From: Marinobacter adhaerens HP15
Lineage (GTDB): Bacteria > Pseudomonadota > Gammaproteobacteria > Pseudomonadales > Oleiphilaceae
Direction: 5' to 3'
Length of the DNA: 64,000 nucleotides
Assembly (NCBI RefSeq): GCF_000166295.1
Contig: NC_017506.1
Coordinates: 4,030,001 to 4,094,000, forward strand
Shown: positions 44,195 to 53,908 of the stretch, piece after piece
Layout of the letters: every line of letters starts with the position of its first letter
Numbering within the stretch: position 1 is the first letter of the stretch
Program-made: the position numbers and the translations under genes
The notes under the pieces: generated by a model
The model's database searches: none
What the model was told of the DNA's origin: nothing
The model's input: the letters and a program-made list of their open reading frames with translations, nothing else

Positions 44195-46384
44195 ATGACA
44201 CTCAAGAAATGGATTCTGGTCGCGTTGATTGCGGCTGTGGTTGTCGGGTTTATTGCCAGTGGCGGTAGCGAGCTTCTGACTCTCGAGAACCTGAAGGAAA
44301 ACCAACAGTCCCTCGGTAACTGGATCGATCAGAATCTGTTGGTTGCGGTGCTGGGCTTCGTTGTTGTTTATGTCGTGGTAACAGCGCTTTCTCTGCCAGG
44401 CGCTACCATCATGACGCTGGCCGGTGGTGCGTTTTTCGGCAATCTCTACGGTCTGGCAGCCGTCTCCGTTGCTTCAACTATCGGTGCGTCGCTTGCTTTC
44501 CTGGTGGCGCGGTTCCTGATGCGAGACACGCTTCGAAAACGGTATGGCGAAACCGTGGCGAAGATGGATCGCGGCATTGAAAAAGACGGCGCCTTCTACC
44601 TTGCAACCCTGCGGCTTGTGCCGGTGTTTCCCTTCTTCCTGATCAACCTGGCCATGGGCCTGACGGCCATGAAGCTGCGCACCTATGCGCTGGTAAGCTG
44701 GATCGCCATGTTGCCTGGCACATTTGTTTACGTGAACGCCGGCACCCAGTTGGGCCAGATCCAGTCCACCGGGGACATTGTCTCGGCGGATCTGCTGCTC
44801 TCCTTCGCGCTACTGGGTCTGTTCCCGCTGATTGCCAAATTTGTGGTGGGCTTTATCCGCCGCCGCAAAGTGTACGCCGGCTGGCAGAAGCCCGAACATT
44901 TCGATTACAACCTGCTGGTCATAGGCGGTGGCTCTGCCGGTCTGGTCTCGGCCTACATTGCCGCAGCCGTGAAAGCCAAGGTGGCTCTTATAGAGAAGCA
45001 CAAGATGGGTGGCGACTGCCTGAATACCGGCTGCGTGCCCTCCAAAGCGCTTATCCGCAGCGCCAAGGCGGCGGACACCCTGCGCCATGCCAACCGGTAC
45101 GGGCTGGAATCGGTGCCCGTTAAAGGCTCGTTCAAGAACATCATGAACCGGGTCAAGAATGTCATCGCGAAAGTGGAGCCCCACGATTCGCCGGAGCGAT
45201 ACCGCAAGCTGGGTGTGGACTGCATTGCCGGCGAAGCCAGCTTCGTGTCGCCCTGGGAGCTAGAGGTCCGGCACAATGACGGCCGCACCGAACGCCTGAC
45301 CGCCCGCAGCATTGTGGTGGCCACCGGCGGCAAGCCGGCGGTACCACCGATTCCCGGCCTGAAGGACATGGAGCCGCTAACCTCGGATAACCTGTGGGAA
45401 CTGCAGGAGCAGCCCGAGCGCTTGCTGGTGTTGGGCGGTGGCCCGATCGGTTCGGAGCTGGCCCATGCCTTTGCCCGACTGGGCAGCAAGGTGACCCAGG
45501 TGGAGATGGGCGAGCGCTTGCTGGCCAAGGAAGATGAGGATGTCTCTGAACTGGTTCTGAAGCAGTTCCAGGCAGACGGCGTGGATGTCCGCCTGAAACA
45601 TGCTGCTGCCGAGTTCCGTATGGAGGAAGGAGAGAAAGTTGCCTACTGCGAGCACGAGGGTGAGCGGGTGCGCATTCCTTTCGACCAGGTTCTGGTTGCT
45701 GTTGGCCGTGCAGCCAACACCGCCGGCCTGAACCTGGAGCGGATTGGTGTGGATACCCTGCCGAACGGAACCGTACCGGTAGAGGAAGACATGAGCCTGA
45801 GGTACCCGAACGTATTTGCCTGCGGCGATGTGGCTGGTCCATACCAGTTCACCCACGCGGCGGCCCATCAGGCCTGGTACGCGGCGGTCAACGGTCTGTT
45901 CGGGCAGTTCAAGCGCTTCAAGGTAGACTACCGCGTAATGCCCTGGGTGACCTTTACCTCGCCGGAAGTGGCGCGGGTGGGACTCAGTGAAGCTGAGGCA
46001 ACCGCGCAGGGCGTGGCCTACGAAGTGACCCGCTACGGGCTGGATGATCTGGATCGTGCCATTGCCGAGAGTGAGGATCATGGTTTTATCAAGGTGCTGA
46101 CCCCGCCGGGCAAGGACAAGATCTTGGGCGCCGTGGTGGTTGGCAGCCACGCCGGGGAAATCCTGGCCGAATTCACCCTGGCCATGAAACACGGCCTGGG
46201 CCTGAACAAGATCCTGGGCACCATTCACCCGTACCCGACCTGGAACGAGTCGGCGAAATACGCTGCCGGTGAATGGAAGCGCGCTCATGCCCCCGAAGGC
46301 ATCATGAAGCTGCTGGAGAAACTGCACGGCTGGCGCCGTGGGAAAAACACGAATACACCGAGGAGCATCTATGCCCCTGATTGA
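44195..46384 (+). CDS. TVP38-domain fusion to FAD-dependent pyridine nucleotide-disulfide oxidoreductase, 729 aa
   Basis: Residues 1-225 form a TVP38/TMEM64 membrane domain (about six helices, LSLPGATIMTLAGGAFFG). From about 240 a class I flavin disulfide reductase follows: FAD motif IGGGSAGLVSAYIAA, redox pair C275/C280 in GGDCLNTGCVPSKAL, NAD motif LGGGPIGSELAHAF, and a terminal HPYPTWNE with the catalytic His-Glu. It resembles mercuric reductase or lipoamide dehydrogenase but lacks the extra C-terminal Cys pair of MerA. ATG at 44195; it overlaps the radical SAM gene by 14 bases. Substrate unknown; a membrane-anchored reductase. Confidence 0.9.
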   Translation: MTLKKWILVALIAAVVVGFIASGGSELLTLENLKENQQSLGNWIDQNLLVAVLGFVVVYVVVTALSLPGATIMTLAGGAFFGNLYGLAAVSVASTIGASLAFLVARFLMRDTLRKRYGETVAKMDRGIEKDGAFYLATLRLVPVFPFFLINLAMGLTAMKLRTYALVSWIAMLPGTFVYVNAGTQLGQIQSTGDIVSADLLLSFALLGLFPLIAKFVVGFIRRRKVYAGWQKPEHFDYNLLVIGGGSAGLVSAYIAAAVKAKVALIEKHKMGGDCLNTGCVPSKALIRSAKAADTLRHANRYGLESVPVKGSFKNIMNRVKNVIAKVEPHDSPERYRKLGVDCIAGEASFVSPWELEVRHNDGRTERLTARSIVVATGGKPAVPPIPGLKDMEPLTSDNLWELQEQPERLLVLGGGPIGSELAHAFARLGSKVTQVEMGERLLAKEDEDVSELVLKQFQADGVDVRLKHAAAEFRMEEGEKVAYCEHEGERVRIPFDQVLVAVGRAANTAGLNLERIGVDTLPNGTVPVEEDMSLRYPNVFACGDVAGPYQFTHAAAHQAWYAAVNGLFGQFKRFKVDYRVMPWVTFTSPEVARVGLSEAEATAQGVAYEVTRYGLDDLDRAIAESEDHGFIKVLTPPGKDKILGAVVVGSHAGEILAEFTLAMKHGLGLNKILGTIHPYPTWNESAKYAAGEWKRAHAPEGIMKLLEKLHGWRRGKNTNTPRSIYAPD

Positions 46385-47342
46385 AACCAGAACGGCCCGG
46401 AAACAACGCATTCCGGCCGTGGAAGTCCTGGAACCCCGGGCCCGTGATAGCTGGACCCACACTCGCAACGGCGACCCCCGGGGTTACATTGATGCCGACA
46501 AGTTGAAGGAGCTTTGGATCCACACCGGCACCGCCTGCAATCTGGCGTGTCCGTTTTGCCTGGAAGGTTCGCACCCCGGCGATGGCCGGATCCCGGGCAT
46601 GAAGCTCAGCGACGTGAAGCCGTTTATCCACGAAGCCATCGACATGGGGGTGGAGCAGTTTTCCTTCACCGGTGGTGAGCCCTTCGTGATCCGGGACTTC
46701 GTCAATATTCTGAATTACGCCAGCCAGCACCGGCCCTGCTTCGTGCTGACCAACGCCACCGAGCCGCTGCACAAGCGACAGCATCAGGTGCTGCCTTTGC
46801 TGGATAACCCCTACCCGATTCATTTCCGGGTCAGCCTGGACTTCCCGGACCGGGCCCGTCACGACAAGGACCGCGGCGACGGCAGCTTCGATGAGGCCTT
46901 GCAGGGCATCCGCTGGCTGGTCGATCAGGGCTTCAAGGTGTCCATTGCCCGCCAGACCGATCCGGAGGAAATTCCGGCAGATGTCCAAGCCGCGTTCCGT
47001 GACATCTTCCGGGAGTGGGGCATTCCGGAGGACCTGGCATTCACCGCATTTCCGGATCTGGGTACGCCAGGCTCGGAAGACGGCAGCCCGGAGATTACCG
47101 AGACCTGCATGGAGAAGTACCCGACCAAGGAGGCTCGTTCCCACTTCATGTGCACGTATACGCGAATGCTGGTGAAGAAGGGCGATGAGGTTCGGGTGTA
47201 TGCCTGCACGCTGGTGGACGATGACCCTCAGTATGACCTGGGGGGGACGCTGGCTGAGAGTATGGATGAGCGCATTATGTTGCGGCATCACCGGTGTTTT
47301 TCCTGTTACCGCTTTGGGGCTAGTTGTTCGGCGCCTGCCTAG
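46371..47342 (+). CDS. Radical SAM protein with Cys-rich C-terminus, 323 aa
   Basis: Radical SAM enzyme with the cluster motif C56-x3-C60-x2-C63 (CNLACPFC) and GGEP (SFTGGEPFVIRDF). Further cysteines lie in the last third (ETCMEKY, FMCTYTR, YACTLVDD, then C309, C312 and C319), suggesting an auxiliary iron-sulfur cluster of SPASM/Twitch type. The ATG at 46371 has GAGGAG upstream and lies inside the flavoprotein gene, so the two are coupled. No precursor peptide is recognised nearby. Substrate unknown. Confidence 0.88.
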   Translation: MPLIETRTARKQRIPAVEVLEPRARDSWTHTRNGDPRGYIDADKLKELWIHTGTACNLACPFCLEGSHPGDGRIPGMKLSDVKPFIHEAIDMGVEQFSFTGGEPFVIRDFVNILNYASQHRPCFVLTNATEPLHKRQHQVLPLLDNPYPIHFRVSLDFPDRARHDKDRGDGSFDEALQGIRWLVDQGFKVSIARQTDPEEIPADVQAAFRDIFREWGIPEDLAFTAFPDLGTPGSEDGSPEITETCMEKYPTKEARSHFMCTYTRMLVKKGDEVRVYACTLVDDDPQYDLGGTLAESMDERIMLRHHRCFSCYRFGASCSAPA

Positions 47343-47389
47343 GCTTGGGCATTGTCGATTGCAGGACTGATGGCTGGTCATTGGCGGCC

Positions 47390-47476
47390 TGGGAGGTGAG
47401 GTTATTTTCCCTTGGGAAAAACAACTCGCTTCGCTCAGACATCTTTTTCCTGGCGGGAAAATAACCTCACCACCCA
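47390..47476. repeat. 87-base palindromic element
   Basis: Perfect 17-bp inverted repeat: GGTGAGGTTATTTTCCC (47395-47411) with its complement at 47455-47471, extended by TGGG/CCCA across one A-A mismatch. The 43-base loop contains a second nested pair (GGAAAAA / TTTTTCC) and the motif CTCGCTTCGCTCAG. It begins about 50 bases after the radical SAM stop. The length and nesting suggest a scattered repeat rather than a simple terminator. Confidence 0.7.
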
Positions 47477-47598
47477 GACCGCGGGTACGGCTTTGCTATT
47501 CGGTTGTTGAGTGGGAAAGAAAAGAAAGAAGAAAGGTCCGTCAGAGTTCGTTGGAGCCTATTTCCGTTGCCGGGGATGCCAACACCGAGGTTAAACAA

Positions 47599-47710
47599 GG
47601 GACAGGCCGGTAGGGATTTCAAAAAATGTGGAGCGCCATGGACGGCGCGACCAAGCCCCCCCATGGATGGGTTCACGGGCGTTTTTTTGAAATCCCTACC
47701 GGCCTGTCCC
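47599..47710. repeat. 112-base element with a perfect 28-bp inverted repeat
   Basis: Arms at 47599-47626 and 47683-47710 are perfect complements; the left arm ends in six A, the right arm begins in T. The 56-base centre carries a GC-rich internal structure with CGCCATGGACGGCG and CCCATGGATGGG. It is not coding; an open frame of 92 codons across it is produced by the repeat. It looks like a non-autonomous mobile or REP-type repeat. The rest of the gap at 47477-47598 and 47711-47778 shows only an AG-rich stretch and the SSS leader. Confidence 0.75.
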
Positions 47711-47778
47711 GAAAGGCACCCAAACCAGAAACCCGGGAAAAACCCCGGATTAAACGACAAAGAACAAGGTAAGAAAAC

Positions 47779-49182
47779 ATGAACTTCACAGAGGCCTCCC
47801 TGTTCTGGGGATTCCTGCTGGTCTACGGCGTGGTGATGTATTGGCTGTCGCCCAGGAGCAAGAACGCGAATTCTTTTTATAAAGGCGCCGATGACCAGGG
47901 TAACCCGGTGGGGCAGTGGTCGCTTACGGCCAGTATTTTTATCAGCTGGATCTTTGCCAAGTCGGTGACCAATGCGGCGAACCTGGGTGCGGCTTATGGC
48001 GTGGTGGGCGGTCTGGCCTATGCCAGTTACTGGCTGTCGATTCCTGTGGCGGGGTATGTGATTTACCTGATCCGAACCCAGACCGGGGCGCGGAGTCTGC
48101 AGGATTTTCTGACCTCCCGCTTTGGCCGGCTGGCCAGTCTGGCGTTTGCGGCGGCGATTCTGATCCGGCTTTATAACGAAGTCTGGAGTAATACGGCGGT
48201 GGTGGGCGGCTATTTCGGGTTGCCCGGTGAGTGGGAGTATTACGCGGCGGCGATGCTGTTTACGGTGTTTACTCTGGCCTACAGCCTGAAGGGTGGGCTG
48301 CGGTCTTCGATTTTCACCGATGTGATTCAGGCTTTCGTGTTTGTGTTCTTTGTGGGAGCGGTGCTGTTCCTGATCATTCCGGCCAACGATACCAGCGCCT
48401 TGCTGACCAATGGTGAGTTCCGGCTCAACGCCGGTTTTGACCTGCTGTTGGTGGCTTTGCTGCAGCTGTTCAGTTATCCGTTCCACGATCCGGTGCTGAC
48501 CGACCGGGGCTTTGTGAACAAGGAAAAGACCATGCTGAAGAGCTTTGTGGTGGCCGGGCTACTGGGCTTCGTGGCGGTGTTTATCTTCAGTCTGGTGGGT
48601 GTTCACGCCCGTCTTAACGGCATTGAGGCCATGGGCAACGCGCCTGCTGCCGTGGGCCAGTCTCTGGGCCTGGCAGCGTTGTTCTTCATGAGCGTGGTAA
48701 TGATGACGTCGGCGGGGTCCACCCTGGATTCCACTTTCACGTCGCTGGCCAAGTCGCTGGCGGTAGATCTGCCCAGGCTGGCGCAACGTGCCTCTGACAA
48801 GCTGCCGAGCATGCGGGTGGGTGCGGTCGTGATGGTGATCTTTGCCTTCCTGGGCAACCTGCCGATGTTCGCCGGCACCGATATCCTCAAGGCCACCACC
48901 ATCTCCGGGACGATGGTCATGGGGCTGGCGCCGGTGTTCCTGTTCTACGGTTTCACCAAGTGGTCGCCGTGGAGTTTCCATCTGAGTTTCTGGACCGGCC
49001 TGGGGCTCGGGGTCTTGCTTGCGGTTGGGCTGATTCCAGCAAGCTGGGCCATTGGCGATGGCAAATACGCCATGTTGCTGGGCGTGAACGCCTATGGCTT
49101 CCTGATCTGCACGGCTGGCTTCTTTACGCCTTTAGTGCTTCGTCGTCTTGCCGGACGGTCACTGGCGGCGGGGGAGGCCTGA
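47779..49182 (+). CDS. Sodium:solute symporter (SSS) family permease, 467 aa
   Basis: About thirteen membrane helices with SSS-family features: GQWSLTASIFISWIFAKSVT near the N-terminus, the sodium-site region SVVMMTSAGSTLDSTFTSLA and the central YSLKGGLRSSIFTDVIQAF. Relatives move proline, sugars, osmolytes or carboxylates with Na+. ATG at 47779. It precedes the phosphoesterase-like gene by 4 bases. Substrate unknown. Confidence 0.9.
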   Translation: MNFTEASLFWGFLLVYGVVMYWLSPRSKNANSFYKGADDQGNPVGQWSLTASIFISWIFAKSVTNAANLGAAYGVVGGLAYASYWLSIPVAGYVIYLIRTQTGARSLQDFLTSRFGRLASLAFAAAILIRLYNEVWSNTAVVGGYFGLPGEWEYYAAAMLFTVFTLAYSLKGGLRSSIFTDVIQAFVFVFFVGAVLFLIIPANDTSALLTNGEFRLNAGFDLLLVALLQLFSYPFHDPVLTDRGFVNKEKTMLKSFVVAGLLGFVAVFIFSLVGVHARLNGIEAMGNAPAAVGQSLGLAALFFMSVVMMTSAGSTLDSTFTSLAKSLAVDLPRLAQRASDKLPSMRVGAVVMVIFAFLGNLPMFAGTDILKATTISGTMVMGLAPVFLFYGFTKWSPWSFHLSFWTGLGLGVLLAVGLIPASWAIGDGKYAMLLGVNAYGFLICTAGFFTPLVLRRLAGRSLAAGEA

Positions 49183-49186
49183 GCCG

Positions 49187-50137
49187 ATGAGCGAAGGCCG
49201 CAGCTGTCCGTTGGCGTACCGCTATTCTGCCGAGGATCTGTGTCAGGAGCCTCGCACGGTCTCCGAGGATGTGCTCTATATTATCGGCGGGCTGTATGGC
49301 AATCCCTGGGCCCTTGATGAAATTGAGCAGATGGCGCTGGCGGAGGAGCGGCAGGGGCATCGGGTGAAGCTGGTGTTCAATGGTGACTTCAACTGGTTCA
49401 ACGCCAGCGATAGCCTGTTCCGAACCATCAACAACCGGGTGTTGGATCACACGGTCAGTCTGGGGAACGTGGATTTCGAGCTGGCCAATCCCAGTGCCGG
49501 TGCAGGGTGCGGTTGCGCCTACCCGGATTTTGTCGATCAGGGCGTGGTGGAGCGGTCGAACCTTATCATGGAGCGGCTTCAAGGGATTGCCGGGGAACAT
49601 CCGGATATCCAGCGTCGCTTGTCCTTGCTGCCGCGGTATCGATGCCTGATCTTTGGAGGCCTAAAGGTTTTGGTGGTGCACGGGGATCTGGAGTCCCTGG
49701 CCGGATGGGGGTTGGCTCACGAAGCTTTTGTCGATGGTAACGATGGCAAGCTCTCGCAATGGTTCCTGGCGTCGGGGGCCGATGTCATTGCCTCAACCCA
49801 CACGTGCCTGCCGGTGCTCTGGTCGGGGTTGGTGGGTGAGCAGAGTCGGGTGGTAGTGAACAATGGCTCCGCAGGCATGGGGAATCTGCAATCAGACCCG
49901 CGTGGGCTGATCACCCGGATTGGTCTGTCCAGCCCCGTCATTGAGCCGGTTGCCGGAATTGAGCGGCATGGGCTGCATGTGTCTCTGCTGCCTGTATCCT
50001 ATGCACTTGAGGCCTGGTTGCCGGAGTTTGACCGGTTGTGGCCGGTCGGCTCGCCTGCCGCTGTGTCCTATCGGAACCGAATTCTGAAAGGCACCTCACT
50101 GAGTGCCGATGATGTGATTTTTCCTTCACTAATTTAA
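49187..50137 (+). CDS. Metallophosphoesterase-like protein with altered metal motifs, 316 aa
   Basis: Resembles the calcineurin phosphoesterase fold, but the first motif is IGGLYGN in place of DxHGN, while FNGDFNWF, VVHGDLES and ASTHTCLP partly keep the later boxes (GD, HGD, and HTH-like). So some metal ligands are missing and the activity is uncertain. A cysteine-rich patch (AGCGCAYPDF) follows the second motif. The ATG at 49187 has GGGGAGG 9 bases upstream. It starts 4 bases after the symporter and so likely shares its transcript. Function unknown. Confidence 0.7.
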   Translation: MSEGRSCPLAYRYSAEDLCQEPRTVSEDVLYIIGGLYGNPWALDEIEQMALAEERQGHRVKLVFNGDFNWFNASDSLFRTINNRVLDHTVSLGNVDFELANPSAGAGCGCAYPDFVDQGVVERSNLIMERLQGIAGEHPDIQRRLSLLPRYRCLIFGGLKVLVVHGDLESLAGWGLAHEAFVDGNDGKLSQWFLASGADVIASTHTCLPVLWSGLVGEQSRVVVNNGSAGMGNLQSDPRGLITRIGLSSPVIEPVAGIERHGLHVSLLPVSYALEAWLPEFDRLWPVGSPAAVSYRNRILKGTSLSADDVIFPSLI

Positions 50138-50222
50138 CCATTTTGTCACTGGCGAATGCTTCAATCCGGTCTATTCTGAAAGAGCGAGCTGGAGCCTTGC
50201 CGTAGGCGGGTTTGAGCTGTAC

Positions 50223-50250
50223 TTGAAATATATTTTGTGGTCTATATAAT
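50223..50250 (+). promoter_or_regulatory. Sigma-70 promoter of ectA
   Basis: TTGAAA (50223-50228) and a perfect TATAAT (50245-50250) spaced by 16 bases, with a leader of about 30 bases before the ectA ATG. The surrounding sequence is strongly AT-rich, as in many osmotically induced promoters. Confidence 0.7.
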
Positions 50251-50285
50251 TCAACACTAACTTTTTGCCACGAATTGATCTCGTT

Positions 50286-50801
50286 ATGACATCAGAAGGA
50301 TCGAATACCACCGCCATCACGCTTCGCACACCGGTGAAAGATGATGGCTTCAGGCTCCACCAGCTGGTGGCAGAGTGCCCGCCGCTGGACCCCAACTCGA
50401 TTTACTGCAACCTGTTGCAGTGCAGCCACTTTGCCGAAACCGGCGTGGCCGCGGAGAAGGACGGCGATCTGGTCGGCTTTATCTCCGGATACATCCCTCC
50501 CCAACAGCCCGAAACCGTGTTTGTCTGGCAGGTGGCCGTGCATGAGAAAGGTCGTGGACAGGGCCTGGCCAAGCGGATGCTGAAAGAAATCGTTGGCCGT
50601 GATGCGTGCAAAAACGTCACCCATATGGAGACAACCATCACCGAGGACAACGAGGCCTCATGGGCGCTGTTCCGTTCATTCGCCCGTGATATGGGAGCCG
50701 AGCTCACCTACCACGAGCATTTCGAGAAAGAGACCCACTTTGGTGGCAAGCACGATTCCGAATTCTTGCTGCGCATAGGGCCTTTCACGAAGCCAGCCTG
50801 A
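50286..50801 (+). CDS. ectA: L-2,4-diaminobutyrate acetyltransferase EctA
   Basis: GNAT-fold enzyme that acetylates 2,4-diaminobutyrate at the gamma-amino group, the second step towards ectoine. Acetyl-CoA motif VWQVAVHEKGRGQGLAKRML and the EctA-specific SIYCNLLQCSHF are visible. 171 aa is standard. The ATG at 50286 is used; the 7-codon TTG extension is less likely. A good sigma-70 promoter is just upstream. The next gene, ectB, is 207 bases away, a gap that holds a small GGTAG/CTACC hairpin but no gene. Confidence 0.95.
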   Translation: MTSEGSNTTAITLRTPVKDDGFRLHQLVAECPPLDPNSIYCNLLQCSHFAETGVAAEKDGDLVGFISGYIPPQQPETVFVWQVAVHEKGRGQGLAKRMLKEIVGRDACKNVTHMETTITEDNEASWALFRSFARDMGAELTYHEHFEKETHFGGKHDSEFLLRIGPFTKPA

Positions 50802-50915
50802 GGGCCGCGGTCCTGGATCAGCCCTGCAACAAGATTGCGGCGCTGTGAACGACTGTAAAGCTGTGATTTGAATTAGCCGGCGGACCACTGAGGTAGGTCT
50901 GTCACAGGGCTTTAA

Positions 50916-52277
<1,362 letters not shown>

Positions 52278-52327
52278 GACGCCTGCACCTCCGGACATTC
52301 ATGCTGCAGGATAGCAAAGGCAAGATT

Positions 52328-53770
52328 ATGACCAGCCAACTACATACCGTTGAGAAAATCGGCGGCACCTCGATGAGTAACTACGAGGCCGTTCGTGACA
52401 ACATCATTATCGGTAATCGCAAGAAGGACAATCTGTACCAGCGCATTTTCGTGGTCTCTGCCTATGGCGGCGTGACCAATGAACTGCTGGAACACAAGAA
52501 GACCGGTGAGCCAGGCGTCTATGCCCTGTTTGCGGATGCAGAGTCTGACTGGGCCTGGGGTGACGATCTCACCAAGCTGGTCAAGTTCCTGACCGACATC
52601 AACGGCGAGCTGTTCGAAGACCCGATGCTGAAGCAGCAGGCGGATCAGTTCATCACCGACCGGATTGAAGGTGTTCGGGGCTGCCTCATCGATCTGCAGC
52701 GCCTGTGCTCCTATGGCCAGTTCCAGCTGGAAGAGCATCTGCTGACGGTGCGTGAAATGCTGGCGGGTATTGGTGAGGCCCACAGTGCCTTCAATACCGC
52801 CCTGAAGCTCCAGCAGGAAGGCATCAATGCCCGCTTTGTGGATTTGACCGGCTGGCGCGATAACGAGTTGCTGCCGCTGGACGAAAAGCTCAAGCAGGCT
52901 TTCGATGCGGTGGACCTCACCCGTGAGCTGCCGATCGTGACCGGTTATGCCCAGTGCAAGGAAGGTCTGATGCGTACCTTCGACCGGGGTTACAGCGAGA
53001 TGACCTTCAGCCGGGTAGCGGTAATCACCGAGGCCCGAGAGGCGATTATCCACAAGGAATACCACCTGAGCTCTGCCGACCCCAACATTGTTGGCGCAGA
53101 CAAGGTGGTGCCACTGGGCCGGACCAACTATGACGTGGCCGACCAGCTGGCCAATCTGGGCATGGAAGCGATCCATCCCCGTGCCGGTAAAGGCATGCGC
53201 CAGAACGAGATTCCGCTGCGTGTGATGAACACCTTTGAGCCGGAGCACACCGGTACGCTGATCACCGGCGATTACGTCAGTGAGAAGCCTCAGGTGGAGA
53301 TCATCGCGGGCGCCAAAGGCGTTTTTGCCGTGGAAGTGTTCGATCAGGACATGCAGGGCGAGCCGGGCTCCGATCGCCGTATTCTGGATGTATTGAGCCG
53401 TTTCAAGGTTCGTTTCATGTCCAAGGACACAAACGCCAACACCATTACCCATTATGTGGGCAGCACGCTGAAACACGTCAAGCGGGTGGTCAAGGCGCTG
53501 AAGGAAGAGTTCCCCAATGCCGAAATCAACACCCGGAAGGTGGCGGTTGTTTCGGCCATCGGCAGCGATATGAAGGTTCCGGGTATTCTGGCCCGTTCCG
53601 TGAAGGCGCTGGCCGATGAGGAAATCAGTATTCTTGCGCTGCACCAGTGCATGCGTCAGGTGGACATCCAGTTTGTGGTGGATGAGGACGACTATGAGAA
53701 AGCCATCGTTGCTCTGCATGGCGTTCTGATCGAGCCTCACAACCATGAGTATGCGATCGTCGCAGCCTGA
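52328..53770 (+). CDS. ask: Ectoine-linked aspartate kinase (Ask_Ect)
   Basis: Specialised aspartate kinase that supplies aspartyl phosphate for ectoine. The kinase start is VEKIGGTSMSNYEAV, the centre has TFSRVAVITEAREAII, and two ACT domains follow (VVSAIGSDMKVPGILARSV; LHQCMRQVDIQFVV). 480 aa. Such Ask_Ect enzymes are usually insensitive to amino-acid feedback. It is placed 50 bases after ectB. A terminator follows at 53795. Confidence 0.93.
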   Translation: MTSQLHTVEKIGGTSMSNYEAVRDNIIIGNRKKDNLYQRIFVVSAYGGVTNELLEHKKTGEPGVYALFADAESDWAWGDDLTKLVKFLTDINGELFEDPMLKQQADQFITDRIEGVRGCLIDLQRLCSYGQFQLEEHLLTVREMLAGIGEAHSAFNTALKLQQEGINARFVDLTGWRDNELLPLDEKLKQAFDAVDLTRELPIVTGYAQCKEGLMRTFDRGYSEMTFSRVAVITEAREAIIHKEYHLSSADPNIVGADKVVPLGRTNYDVADQLANLGMEAIHPRAGKGMRQNEIPLRVMNTFEPEHTGTLITGDYVSEKPQVEIIAGAKGVFAVEVFDQDMQGEPGSDRRILDVLSRFKVRFMSKDTNANTITHYVGSTLKHVKRVVKALKEEFPNAEINTRKVAVVSAIGSDMKVPGILARSVKALADEEISILALHQCMRQVDIQFVVDEDDYEKAIVALHGVLIEPHNHEYAIVAA

Positions 53771-53794
53771 GTTTCTGTAACCTCCCCGCACGAT

Positions 53795-53831
53795 ACCCAC
53801 AGCCGACCGTCCGTGTCGCCTGTGGGTTTTT
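53795..53831 (+). terminator. Rho-independent terminator of the ect-ask operon
   Basis: Outer stem ACCCACAG / CTGTGGGT, inner stem CGAC / GTCG separated by a C-C mismatch, then five T. It begins 25 bases after the ask stop. Confidence 0.85.
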
Positions 53832-53908
53832 ACTGACCCTGCCCCGGTAAATCCATCAGCTACAGCACGTCGTATTCTTTGGTGTAAATTCTGACCGGTA
53901 CCTAAGCC

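Noticed and set aside
47504-47782. 92-codon open frame across the palindromic repeat
   Set aside because: Composition follows the repeat; no ribosome site and no protein-like pattern.
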